Position numbers and translations under genes: made by a program
From: Clostridia bacterium
Lineage (GTDB): Bacteria; Bacillota; Clostridia; Oscillospirales; Acutalibacteraceae
Assembly: GCA_017461625.1 (NCBI GenBank)
Contig: JAFTXJ010000009.1
Location: 1-64,000, forward strand
Direction of reading: 5' to 3'
Length of the DNA stretch: 64,000 nucleotides
The notes under the pieces: model-generated
Seen by the model: only the letters and a program-made list of their open reading frames with translations
Databases searched by the model: none
What the model was told of the DNA's origin: nothing
Shown here: one piece after another, positions 50,430 through 58,464 of the stretch
How positions within the stretch are numbered: position 1 is the stretch's first letter
Layout of the letters: each line of letters begins with the position of its first letter

Positions 50430-50860
50430 TTAAAGAAGCCACAAAAAGTGATACACTAGTTTTAGCAAAATTAGCAGTGCAAATGTGGAGCAATCACACG
50501 TTACCAGAGCTTGATGAAGGTTTTGTAAAAATAATCAGCAACAATGATGCAGTTTGCTTTATAAAGTATGTAAATGATACACCAATCGGTTTTGCACAGT
50601 GTCAGCTTCGTCACGATTATGTTGAGGGAACACACTCCTCACCTGTTGGTTATCTGGAAGGGGTTTTTATTACTCCCGAACACCAACATAAAGGGTACGC
50701 AAAAGATCTGTTTAATAAATGCGAATTATGGGCAAAAGAAAAGGGTTGCTCAGAATTTGCAAGTGATTGTGAGCTCGATAACTCTGACAGCTTCAATTTT
50801 CATATGGCAATAGGCTTTGAAGAAGCTAACCGTATTATTTGCTTTAAAAAGAAGTTGTAA
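50426..50860 (+). CDS. AAC(6')-like GNAT acetyltransferase
   Basis: 144 aa. The sequence reads as an aminoglycoside 6'-N-acetyltransferase: LRHDYVEGTHSSPVGYLEGVFI, HQHKGYAKDLFNKCELWAKEKG, FASDCELDNSDSFNFHMAIGFEEANRII. These are hallmarks of the AAC(6')-I group in the Ie/Im-like branch. A true resistance role needs testing because chromosomal homologues often act on other amines. It is coupled to the terpene-cyclase-fold gene. Confidence 0.8.
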   Translation: MIKEATKSDTLVLAKLAVQMWSNHTLPELDEGFVKIISNNDAVCFIKYVNDTPIGFAQCQLRHDYVEGTHSSPVGYLEGVFITPEHQHKGYAKDLFNKCELWAKEKGCSEFASDCELDNSDSFNFHMAIGFEEANRIICFKKKL

Positions 50861-50880
50861 TTCGTGTTCTCCAAACTCAC

Positions 50881-51080
50881 GGCAGGAGCAAGCCCCTGCC
50901 CTACTGACGGTAACAGTTTGTAGAGTCCGGCATCCCCGACGGACCGTTTTGCGAAGCAAAAAGTTTTTCCCAGTCTTATGTGACAGAGGATTGATTTTAG
51001 CTGAATTTTTTACAATCCCTCAGTCTTTTTGCTACGCAAAAATCCAGCTCCCTTTACACAAGGGAGCCTGACAGGTGCGT
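50881..51080. repeat. Palindrome-rich interspersed repeat element
   Basis: A 270-bp gene-free stretch with several palindromes: GGCAGGAGC...CCCTGCC (50881-50900), TTTTGCGAAGCAAAA (50947-50961), TTTTTGCTACGCAAAAA (51026-51042) and GCTCCCTT...AAGGGAGC (51047-51067). The last two resemble repeats scattered in Ruminococcaceae-type genomes. It carries no ORF. It is probably a remnant of a repeat element. Copy number elsewhere is unknown. Confidence 0.6.
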
Positions 51081-51133
51081 CGAAATCGCCGCACATTACA
51101 CCAATAAAAACAAGTTTATAAAGGAAGATAAAA

Positions 51134-51592
51134 ATGATTAAAAAAGCAACGCTGAGTGATACACCGGCAATCGCAGAGTTGTACCGCGAGCAATTCAGAG
51201 AAATGGCAAAACTGCAACCGTATTTTATCTGCGAGGGTAACCAGAGCACGGAATTTATTGAAAAATCAATTACTGATGAAAGCTCTGACATTCTTGTTTA
51301 CGAAGATAACGGCAAGGCAGTTGGCTTTATATTACTCCAGGCAAAGACAAGGCCTGATTTTCCGTTTATCGTTCCCGGTAAATTTTGTTATATAATGGAT
51401 ATAATCGTAACCGAAAGAAGTCGCAACAAAGGCTTCGGAACAGATTTGATGAACGCTTCAAAGGAATGGGCAAAGGAGCATGATTGCAATTTCATAAGCC
51501 TTGATGTTCTAGCAAACAATCCGGGAGCAATCAAGCTTTATAACAAGCTCGGCTTTGTCACCAAAGCACAAGAGATGTATCATAAGCTTTAA
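51134..51592 (+). CDS. GNAT family N-acetyltransferase
   Basis: 152 aa. Acetyl-CoA site: YIMDIIVTERSRNKGFGTDLMNA; C-terminal SLDVLANNPGAIKLYNKLGFVTK. Starts at ATG 51134 after AAGGAAGATAAAA. It probably has its own promoter region within the repeat. Substrate unknown. Confidence 0.9.
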   Translation: MIKKATLSDTPAIAELYREQFREMAKLQPYFICEGNQSTEFIEKSITDESSDILVYEDNGKAVGFILLQAKTRPDFPFIVPGKFCYIMDIIVTERSRNKGFGTDLMNASKEWAKEHDCNFISLDVLANNPGAIKLYNKLGFVTKAQEMYHKL

Positions 51593-51621
51593 TTCCGTTT
51601 TTCCTCAAAGGAGGGATTTTT

Positions 51622-53403
51622 TTGAAAAGCTTTATTGAATTCAAAAATAGCAGACCATTAATAAACATTGACGGTAAATTGCACTATCCACTTGCATACA
51701 CAACCTATTTTGATGAGTGTGGTGAATTCGGTGACTTTGTGAAAAGTGGCTACAGAATGTTTTTTGTTAACACCTCTTTTACCGACTTGCCTATAAACAA
51801 TGTTTCAGGGTTTACTCCAACTAGAGTAGGTGTGTTTGAAAAAGAAACACCTGATTACTCTGAATTTGACTCAACAGTTGCCAAAATTCTTAATATTTGC
51901 CCTGACGCTTTTATTTTCCCTCGGATTACGGTTTCAATGCCACGCAAATGGATTAACGAAAACCCCACCGAAACTGTTGATACACCAAGCGGTAAGAGAG
52001 AATCTTTGTTATCTGATATTTATCTGCGTGACGGAACAATACTTCTGAAAGAATTTGTTAATCATATTCAGAAAGCCGATTACGCTCACAGAATTGCCGG
52101 GTATCAGCTCTGCGGAGGAACAACGCAGGAATGGATGCATCATGATACGTTCGGCTCTTTTTCACCAAAAAGTTTAACCAAATTCAGTGAGTGGATGTTG
52201 CAAAAATACGACATAACAAATACTTCATTGCCACAAAAAGAAGATTTTTACAACGGAGAATACTGCGAATCTGCAAGTAAATATGGTGAGTTCAGCTGTG
52301 AAATGGTGGCAAAAACAATTGAGCACTTTGCAAAAGAGCTTAAAGAATACATAAACAACGATAAAATTGTCGGCACATTTTACGGTTACAATGCTTTTGT
52401 TGATGATTATATGCTTGGTCTTCACGGGCTGAGACACATCATCTCTTCACAGTATATCGACTTTTTCTCTTCCCCCTGTTGCTACGACAATAACCGTTAT
52501 CTCGGCATCGACTGGGGCGATATGCTTCCTGTGGATTCGGTAAAGCTTCACCAAAAAATGTGCTTTATTGAGTGCGATATAAGAACCCACCTTACCCGAA
52601 GAATGCAGGATTCACGACCCGGTGAATACCCTGACGATATTCTGCTTTTAACCGACAAAGACGGAAACAAAACCGTCTGGAGTGGTCCTGACACACCGGA
52701 GCTTTCACTGTCTGCAATCCGCAAGGCTTTTATTCACCAACTCACAAAGGATTCGGGTATATGGTGGTTTGATATGTGGGGCGGTTGGTATCACGATCCA
52801 AGAATTATGGCAGAGCTTGAAGAAATGAAATCAGTTGCCCAATCTGCTGAAAACAAAAATCCTGAAAACTTTCCTGCTCCTGAAACTGTTTTATTCGTAG
52901 ATGAAACAGCATATCTTAACCTGCCAAGACACAATTATTTAAACGGCACTGTGAATAACATCAGAAATTCTATGGGTAATACGGGAATCCCCTTTGATAT
53001 GTTTATGGTAGAGGATGCAGAAAAAATAATGCATAAATATCACGCTGCGATTTTCACGACACCACTTCCCTCTCAGGCAGGTAAGGCTGCTGTTGAAATG
53101 TGTAAAAAAGCAGGAATCCCGTATCTTAATTCCACCGAAGAAAAGCCGTTTTTCACAACAGAGGAATTGCGTAATTTCCTCACTTCGAACGGTGTTCATT
53201 GTTACAACGCTGACGGAAATGTTATTTATTCAAGCGGAGGTTTCATAGGTATTCACAGTGTAAATTACGGTGAAGTTAAAATAAAGCTCCCCAAAGAATA
53301 CACCGTAAAACCTTTGCTTGGTACGGAGTTAGCTGAGCAGAAAACAGATGAATTTTCAATTGAAATTACAAAACATAATACTGCAATATTTGAATTGATG
53401 TAA
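51622..53403 (+). CDS. TIM-barrel glycoside hydrolase-like protein (GH42/clan A-like)
   Basis: 593 aa. No signal peptide. An N-terminal TIM barrel (about 1-400) with GYQLCGGTTQEWMHH (possible acid/base Glu), GTFYGYNAFVDDYMLG, FFSSPCCYDNNRYLGIDWGD and WWFDMWGGWYHDP, then a Rossmann-like domain (about 420-560) resembling the GH42 trimerisation module, then a small beta domain. Starts with TTG at 51622 after AAGGAGGG. Likely a cytoplasmic beta-glycosidase; substrate cannot be read from sequence. Confidence 0.75.
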   Translation: MKSFIEFKNSRPLINIDGKLHYPLAYTTYFDECGEFGDFVKSGYRMFFVNTSFTDLPINNVSGFTPTRVGVFEKETPDYSEFDSTVAKILNICPDAFIFPRITVSMPRKWINENPTETVDTPSGKRESLLSDIYLRDGTILLKEFVNHIQKADYAHRIAGYQLCGGTTQEWMHHDTFGSFSPKSLTKFSEWMLQKYDITNTSLPQKEDFYNGEYCESASKYGEFSCEMVAKTIEHFAKELKEYINNDKIVGTFYGYNAFVDDYMLGLHGLRHIISSQYIDFFSSPCCYDNNRYLGIDWGDMLPVDSVKLHQKMCFIECDIRTHLTRRMQDSRPGEYPDDILLLTDKDGNKTVWSGPDTPELSLSAIRKAFIHQLTKDSGIWWFDMWGGWYHDPRIMAELEEMKSVAQSAENKNPENFPAPETVLFVDETAYLNLPRHNYLNGTVNNIRNSMGNTGIPFDMFMVEDAEKIMHKYHAAIFTTPLPSQAGKAAVEMCKKAGIPYLNSTEEKPFFTTEELRNFLTSNGVHCYNADGNVIYSSGGFIGIHSVNYGEVKIKLPKEYTVKPLLGTELAEQKTDEFSIEITKHNTAIFELM

Positions 53404-53406
53404 AAA

Positions 53407-53440
53407 GAGCTTGGCATCGTGCCAAGCTCCTTAATTTTAA
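53407..53440. terminator. Bidirectional terminator
   Basis: GAGCTTGGCA (53407-53416) pairs with TGCCAAGCTC (53420-53429), then CTTAATTTTAA. Confidence 0.88.
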
Positions 53441-55314
53441 TCTAACATAAATCTGATAAAAAGTCCTCCCTGAACTGTTCTGTGTTGGAATCCTCGCATA
53501 TGTGAGGTATCGCAGAAATACCAGTCAGTCATTGGAACTCTTGTTCTCATTGTGTTATAAGCATTCCACAATGGGTGAACGAGGTATTCAAAGTCTTCTT
53601 TGCTTTCGCTCAAGCAGGCTGCCCATACGAGCCAGTCTGACTTTGTATATTTCTCTCGGCTGTCAAGGGGTACACCGAAGGTGAGCATTTCTTTTTTGTA
53701 TCTTGCGATTTCGCCCTGATAAAATTCCTGTGGAAAGAGGTCTGTTTTCCAGATTTTGTCCCAAACGGAGTTATATTTAAGGCTGAATGTTCCGGGCTTA
53801 TCATAAGCAAGGCGGAAGCTGCCGTCATCATTTGCGGCATTTTTAATCAGCGATTTTGCGTAATCCTTGGCAATTGACATCATACGCTCTGCTTCGTCTT
53901 TTTCCCCTAACCTATCAAGAATTCTGCTGAAGCCTGCAATACCCATAATTGCCTTTATTGAAAGGTTAACGTTGTGAGCAAGGTGGCCTGCAAAGTCATC
54001 GGTGCAAAGCTGATGCTCAGGGTCAAGACCGTAACGGATAAGATATTCACTCCACTTTTTGAGAGTGTCAATATGCTCTTTTGCAAACGAAACGTCATTC
54101 TCGGCATCACAGATTGCGGCACAGAGAATAATCATATTGCCACATTCTTCAACAGGCATCTGGTATTCACGCCTGTTTTCAGCATAAACCTGACCGTTAA
54201 GAATAGGATACTGACCAACATCGTGAGGAGCAAAGTCATATTCCCACGCATCCATAGCCGCATAATGGAAAACAGGGCGAAGCATACCCTTTAAAAGCTC
54301 AGGGTTATAAAGAAGATACATGGGAGCTGAGGGATATGTCACATCAACTGTTGCGGCACAACCGTTTGAAAAACACTCTTTTGAAATATAAAGATTGTTG
54401 CCGTCATTATCAACAACCAGCTTGTGAGCTGCCATAACCTGACGGTAAGCAAGGAGCAGAAGCTCGGCATAATCTTCGCCGCCCTTTTCGAGGGCTTCGG
54501 ATTTGATTTTGTCAGAAAAATCGGAGCATTTCTTTACAAGCTCGTCATATTCCCCCACTGCCTCGGCAATAGCCTCTTCAATGGTTTTGCCGTCTTTTTT
54601 CCAATATGCTTTAAGGTGTTCGTTAAAATAAACTATGCTTTCAATGTCATCATAAGCGAAGATAAAAAGTGCCTCACCGTCAAGCTCTTTTTCGCAAAAA
54701 ACAGCATACATTTCATCATAAACTTCATTGTCGGCATAAGCGTCACCAACAGCACCCAGGTAGAAAAATCCCCAGTCGATGCGGATATCATCACCGCTTC
54801 TGTGAAGAACATTCTGCTCACCGTTACCCATTTTGATAACGGTCATACCGTCAATATCTACCTTACGGCTGTATGCTCTGCCCTCGCCCTCTTTATTGAG
54901 AACAAACTCCTCGGTGCAAGAAAATTTAACCTTAACCTTGTGGTCTTTGCCGTCAAGGGATTCATAAGAAACCTTGCAATAGGCAACAGGGCGTGAAGCG
55001 TAATACAAATCTGTTACAAGGGTTGGTGAAGTAAATTTAACAGTCAACCGGATCTTATCATTTTTTGAAACAATCACAGTTGAAAAAGCATCAGCATCAA
55101 TGGTTTCAATTTCCATTGTAGGGGTTTTCTTGTTTCGGTGATAATATGATTTTCCTAAAAAGCGAAACTCTTCGCCATCAACTGTTACAATACCCACCAT
55201 TGTGTTGAAGCTGCCTGTCCAATGAACAAGGTGCTCAAGGGGTGATTCCTGTGCCCATACAGAAAAATACGGGTCAATATTTATAATCGGCAATGCCGGT
55301 GCTCTCATTTTCAT
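53437..55314 (-). CDS. DUF4965/DUF5127/DUF1793 glutaminase-like protein
   Basis: 625 aa, no signal peptide. Three regions of the glutaminase A-like architecture are seen: an N-terminal beta domain (RAPALPIINIDPYFSVWAQESPLEHLVHWTG), a middle DUF5127-like region, and an alpha/alpha-barrel C-terminus with LLLLAYRQVMAAHKLV, KECFSNGCAATVDVTYPS, FAPHDVGQYPILNGQ, MPVEECGNMIILCAAI and DDFAGHLAHNVNLSIKAIMGI. Fungal members are called glutaminase, but bacterial ones near glycosidases may be glycoside hydrolases. ATG 55314 follows AGGAG. Promoter TTTACT, 17 bp, TATAAT. Confidence 0.88.
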   Translation of the reverse strand: MKMRAPALPIINIDPYFSVWAQESPLEHLVHWTGSFNTMVGIVTVDGEEFRFLGKSYYHRNKKTPTMEIETIDADAFSTVIVSKNDKIRLTVKFTSPTLVTDLYYASRPVAYCKVSYESLDGKDHKVKVKFSCTEEFVLNKEGEGRAYSRKVDIDGMTVIKMGNGEQNVLHRSGDDIRIDWGFFYLGAVGDAYADNEVYDEMYAVFCEKELDGEALFIFAYDDIESIVYFNEHLKAYWKKDGKTIEEAIAEAVGEYDELVKKCSDFSDKIKSEALEKGGEDYAELLLLAYRQVMAAHKLVVDNDGNNLYISKECFSNGCAATVDVTYPSAPMYLLYNPELLKGMLRPVFHYAAMDAWEYDFAPHDVGQYPILNGQVYAENRREYQMPVEECGNMIILCAAICDAENDVSFAKEHIDTLKKWSEYLIRYGLDPEHQLCTDDFAGHLAHNVNLSIKAIMGIAGFSRILDRLGEKDEAERMMSIAKDYAKSLIKNAANDDGSFRLAYDKPGTFSLKYNSVWDKIWKTDLFPQEFYQGEIARYKKEMLTFGVPLDSREKYTKSDWLVWAACLSESKEDFEYLVHPLWNAYNTMRTRVPMTDWYFCDTSHMRGFQHRTVQGGLFIRFMLD

Positions 55315-55344
55315 AATAAACACTCCTATGCGTTATTTATGCTC

Positions 55345-55421
55345 ATTATATCAAAGGATTTTCACAAAGTAAACCGATTTTTTCATATATTCTTGATTAT
55401 TCTTTATAAAGTTGTTATACT
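55345..55421. promoter_or_regulatory. Divergent promoters: DUF4965 gene and PHP paralogue 3
   Basis: Minus strand: TTTACT (55368-55373), 17 bp, TATAAT (55345-55350). Plus strand: TTGATT (55393-55398), 17 bp, TATACT (55416-55421). Confidence 0.7.
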
Positions 55422-55450
55422 TAAGAGGAACTATGCTTTGGAGGTAAAAT

Positions 55451-56731
55451 ATGAAAAAATTTAAAATAACCAACCCCTATGAAAGCGTAACCGAGATTAT
55501 CTCAAAACCTGATAATCATTACAAAACGAATTTGCACACCCACTCTACATACAGTGATGCAAACTTCACCATGACCGAAATGATTGAAGGTTTTTATGAC
55601 TTAGATTTTGACATTCTCGCTATGACCGAGCACGGTGTGTGGGGCAAGGAATGGGATCAGGATCCCTCAATTATTCCACTTTATACATTTCAGTTATTGT
55701 GGCACGGCAAGCGTAAGCACCCTACCACAGAGGAATATAAGGCAATTTTAAACGGAACACACAAAACTCCAAAAAACAGCCGAACAAAAAAGAGAGGCCT
55801 TGAGTGTGTCCCGGGTTGCATTGAAGCAAATATGTTTACCCTTATGAAAAACCACGTTAACTGCTATTTTACAGATGATGCCTGCGAAGGAATCTGCGGA
55901 ATAGAAAATGACTTTGAAGAGCCTATCAGAAAAACCGAGGCAAGCGGCGGACTTTCGCACATTAACCACCCTACTGACTGGCTAAATGCCCGCAAATTCC
56001 CCGACTGTGCAACAGATGAGCAGAATGTTGCATTCTTTGCCGATTTATTGAGAAGATACCATTCTTGCATGGGTATTGAAGTGCTTAATATGTATGACGT
56101 GCCCAATCCATGTGACAGAATTTTGTGGGATTCACTTCTCAAAACACTTATTCCCGAGGGTAAGAGAACTGTTTGGGGATTTGCAAACAGCGACGCTCAC
56201 AGAGTTGGTGAAATTGACACAGCATTTATGGATTTTATTCTGCCTGAATATTCCATTCAAAATCTTCGTACAGCTATGGAAAACGGCACATTCTTCTCAT
56301 TCGCTCGTTATGCTCAAAACGAGCTTGGCAAGGATTTTGTGGGCAAGGGCGAAATGCCTAAAGTATGGGGCATCACCGTTGATGAAGATAATCAGACAAT
56401 CACAATCAAAGGCTCAAATTGCAAAGCGATTCAATGGATTGCAGACGGAAAGATTATCAAATCTGACAATCTAAATGCTGACGGTGAAATTGTGTCAACA
56501 ATAAATCTTGGTGAGCTCAGCGACAACATCAGTTGCTATGTCAGAGCTCAGCTTCTGGGCGACGGCGGAGTTCTGATGACTCAGCCCTTTATCTGCGATG
56601 ACGGTGATATGGGCAGATTCATTAATATCGTACCTGTTAAGAAGCCAACCACAGCCAAAGAAAAAAGACAAAAGAAGTTTAATGACACAAGACTCGGAGT
56701 TATTGTTAACAAGTTGAGTGGCAAAATATAA
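55451..56731 (+). CDS. Cytoplasmic PHP-domain metallohydrolase, paralogue 3
   Basis: 426 aa without a signal peptide, unlike its two paralogues. PHP ligands H29 and H31 in TNLHTHSTYSDANFTM, then MTEHG, ECVPGCIEAN, NHVNCYF, LSHINHPTDW and FANSDAHRVG. C-terminal Ig-like domain with IQWIADGKII and YVRAQLLGDGGV. It starts after GGAGGTAAA. Divergent from the DUF4965 gene. Substrate unknown; a phosphoester of a sugar or nucleotide is the family expectation. Confidence 0.87.
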   Translation: MKKFKITNPYESVTEIISKPDNHYKTNLHTHSTYSDANFTMTEMIEGFYDLDFDILAMTEHGVWGKEWDQDPSIIPLYTFQLLWHGKRKHPTTEEYKAILNGTHKTPKNSRTKKRGLECVPGCIEANMFTLMKNHVNCYFTDDACEGICGIENDFEEPIRKTEASGGLSHINHPTDWLNARKFPDCATDEQNVAFFADLLRRYHSCMGIEVLNMYDVPNPCDRILWDSLLKTLIPEGKRTVWGFANSDAHRVGEIDTAFMDFILPEYSIQNLRTAMENGTFFSFARYAQNELGKDFVGKGEMPKVWGITVDEDNQTITIKGSNCKAIQWIADGKIIKSDNLNADGEIVSTINLGELSDNISCYVRAQLLGDGGVLMTQPFICDDGDMGRFINIVPVKKPTTAKEKRQKKFNDTRLGVIVNKLSGKI

Positions 56732-56738
56732 AGATAAA

Positions 56739-56766
56739 ACCATCGGTGAGAGCCGATGGTTTTTTG
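56739..56766. terminator. Terminator between convergent genes
   Basis: ACCATCGG (56739-56746) pairs with CCGATGGT (56753-56760), then TTTTTT. Confidence 0.9.
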
Positions 56767-56769
56767 CTG

Positions 56770-57204
56770 TTATAAATATTGTCTGATGTCGATTGCAAGG
56801 CGTTCTTCAAGGTTAATCAGACGTTTGGCAATGTCCTTTGATTTTTCGTCTGCGGCTTCATATTCATTGAGATATTTATTAAGGGATTTAACACCCATAT
56901 TACAGCCGTCGGTCATTAAGTCGGCAATGGTTTCATCACTACCGTTGAATGCCATTTTAACATTTGTTTTAATCCAGGACATTCCCTTTGCCATTGGGTT
57001 GGGGTCTTTGCCCTCATCCTTAAAGCGGTCAAGCTCCTGCTGAATTTCGGTGTCAAGCTTATCGTGCTCAGCCTTGCATTCGGTAAGGTACTTTTTCATT
57101 TCTTCACTTTTAACATAACCAATAACATCTTCAATTGATGAAACACCCATTTTTACCCCTGCATCGCATTCACGCAAAAGCTTAATTGTATCTTGTTCTA
57201 TCAT
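56770..57204 (-). CDS. Ferritin-like four-helix protein (DUF2383-like)
   Basis: 144 aa, nearly all helix. LLRECDAGVKMGVSSIEDVIGYV, LTECKAEHDKLDTEIQQEL and CNMGVKSLNKYLNEYEAADEKSKDIAKRLINLEE look like helices of a DUF2383-type bundle. Metal ligands are not complete, so iron storage is not implied. Its ribosome binding site (AAAGGGTGAT) lies in the stem of the upstream hairpin (57212-57245). Confidence 0.7.
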   Translation of the reverse strand: MIEQDTIKLLRECDAGVKMGVSSIEDVIGYVKSEEMKKYLTECKAEHDKLDTEIQQELDRFKDEGKDPNPMAKGMSWIKTNVKMAFNGSDETIADLMTDGCNMGVKSLNKYLNEYEAADEKSKDIAKRLINLEERLAIDIRQYL

Positions 57205-57211
57205 AAAATCA

Positions 57212-57245
57212 CCCTTTCAAGGTAAGTATTCCCGCCTTGAAAGGG
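57212..57245. terminator. Hairpin that also contains a ribosome binding site
   Basis: CCCTTTCAAGG (57212-57222) pairs perfectly with CCTTGAAAGGG (57235-57245). It is followed by TTTATTC on the plus strand. On the minus strand its 3' arm is AAAGGGTG, the ribosome binding site of the ferritin-like gene. Confidence 0.6.
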
Positions 57246-57255
57246 TTTATTCATA

Positions 57256-58215
57256 TTATATTTTCGCCTCTGCAAAGCCAATACACTCTCTGCCGAAGAT
57301 GATGTTTGAAGTATCTCTTGCATTAAAATAAAGCCGCAAGGTGTTGCCGTGCTTTACAAGATGACTTGCATAAACAAACTGCTTCATCCAGTTTTTGCCG
57401 TTGACAACCATCGGGTCAACAAGCACCTTTTCAAACTTAAATTCAAGTCCGTCAGGCGAAGTGAGCAAAATAATTGACGAATGGCTTTTTCCGTCTTTTT
57501 CATAAATACCGTTCTGGATTCCGATATATCCGTCTTTGAGTTTATACACCTTAAGGCAACCTGAACAGAGGTTTAGGAAAGGATCATTTTTATCAGGTGA
57601 AATCAACGGAGTTTTTGCAGAGACATAATTTGTTGTCAGCTTATCACTTTCGGCATAGCTGATATAAGTTGGCTCACAGAAACGGCAGTCTTCAATATAT
57701 GTAAGTCCACAGGAATAATAAAGGCGGTTTATTCCGTTTTCCTGCAAGAGGTACGGATTTGAAATTGACATTCCCCTGTCGCTTTTTTCGTATTCACGTG
57801 TGTTTGTGATAACAGGCTGTGGCTTTGACCAGTGAAAAAGATCATCGCTTTCTGTAACATAGATTTCAGATTTCCAAGGAACAGCATTAACAACGTTCAG
57901 TGCATTCGCAGCAAGAGAACGTGTACGCTCATAAAACATATAATATCTGCCGTCAATCCGGTTGATATTGGGTCTCATAGCTCTGGGAACAACCTTCTGA
58001 ACTCTTTTGAATTTGATTCCGTCATCGCTTATAAATTGATATACACCAAGATTTGTGTGGCAGAACATATGCCATTTGTTATCGTGACTGTTTTCGGGAG
58101 TGAGCAAAGATGGGTCAGCAACAACTACCGAGCCGTCAAAAGGGCGAAGAACCGGACTGTGGGTACTCACCTTGAAATCAGCATTGATAATTTGATTAAG
58201 TGTTAAATTCTTCAT
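57256..58215 (-). CDS. Five-bladed beta-propeller glycosidase-like protein (GH43/GH32/GH130-like)
   Basis: 319 aa. Propeller blades are suggested by repeats such as VVVADPSLLTPENSHDNKWHMFCHTN, IDGRYYMFYERTR, SDDLFHWSKPQPVITNTREYEK, RLYYSCGLTYIEDC and LRLYFNARDTSNIIFGRE. An Asp near ADPSL and a Glu near YERT fit the catalytic pattern. The ATG at 58215 follows GGTGATG; the longer frame runs through tRNA-Ser and is rejected. Substrate unknown. Confidence 0.78.
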   Translation of the reverse strand: MKNLTLNQIINADFKVSTHSPVLRPFDGSVVVADPSLLTPENSHDNKWHMFCHTNLGVYQFISDDGIKFKRVQKVVPRAMRPNINRIDGRYYMFYERTRSLAANALNVVNAVPWKSEIYVTESDDLFHWSKPQPVITNTREYEKSDRGMSISNPYLLQENGINRLYYSCGLTYIEDCRFCEPTYISYAESDKLTTNYVSAKTPLISPDKNDPFLNLCSGCLKVYKLKDGYIGIQNGIYEKDGKSHSSIILLTSPDGLEFKFEKVLVDPMVVNGKNWMKQFVYASHLVKHGNTLRLYFNARDTSNIIFGRECIGFAEAKI

Positions 58216-58234
58216 AATATCATCACCAAAATAA

Positions 58235-58263
58235 ATCATAACATAAAAATAAAATAACCGCAA
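58235..58263 (-). promoter_or_regulatory. Promoter overlapping the tRNA-Ser terminator
   Basis: TTGCGG (58258-58263), 17 bp, TATGAT (58235-58240) on the minus strand. Its -35 lies in the 3' arm and loop of the tRNA-Ser terminator. Confidence 0.5.
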
Positions 58264-58284
58264 CCCCAAAAGATTACGGTTATT
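58243..58284 (-). terminator. Terminator of tRNA-Ser
   Basis: AATAACCG (58253-58260) pairs with CGGTTATT (58277-58284). A TTATTTTTATG tract follows on the minus strand. Confidence 0.78.
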
Positions 58285-58287
58285 CTT

Positions 58288-58376
58288 TGGCGGAAGCGGT
58301 GGGATTCGAACCCACGGTACCGTGAGGTACAACTGATTTCGAGTCAGTCCCGTTATGACCACTTCGATACGCTTCC
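58288..58376 (-). tRNA. tRNA-Ser (anticodon CGA)
   Basis: Minus strand, 89 nt including CCA. Acceptor GGAAGCG/CGCTTCC, anticodon loop CTCGAAA in GACTGACTCGAAATCAGT giving CGA, a long variable arm (TACCTCACGGTA) and T-arm GTGGGTTCGAATCCCAC. Promoter TTGACA (58418-58423), 17 bp, TAAAAT (58395-58400). Confidence 0.97.
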
Positions 58377-58424
58377 AAATATTCAACGAAAGGTATTTTA
58401 TCAAAATTATTATCTTTTGTCAAC

Positions 58425-58457
58425 AGAAAAACGACGGATACAAAAATATCCGTCGTT
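58425..58457 (-). terminator. Terminator of the alpha/beta hydrolase gene
   Basis: AACGACGGATA (58430-58440) pairs with TATCCGTCGTT (58447-58457), followed by TTTTCTG on the minus strand. Confidence 0.9.
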
Positions 58458-58464
58458 AAACTAT

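Noticed and set aside
54424-54996. 190-aa plus-strand ORF
   Set aside because: Shadow of the DUF4965 gene with low-complexity hydrophobic content.
58216-58404. In-frame N-terminal extension of the propeller protein
   Set aside because: It runs through tRNA-Ser and its terminator, and the ATG at 58215 has a ribosome binding site.
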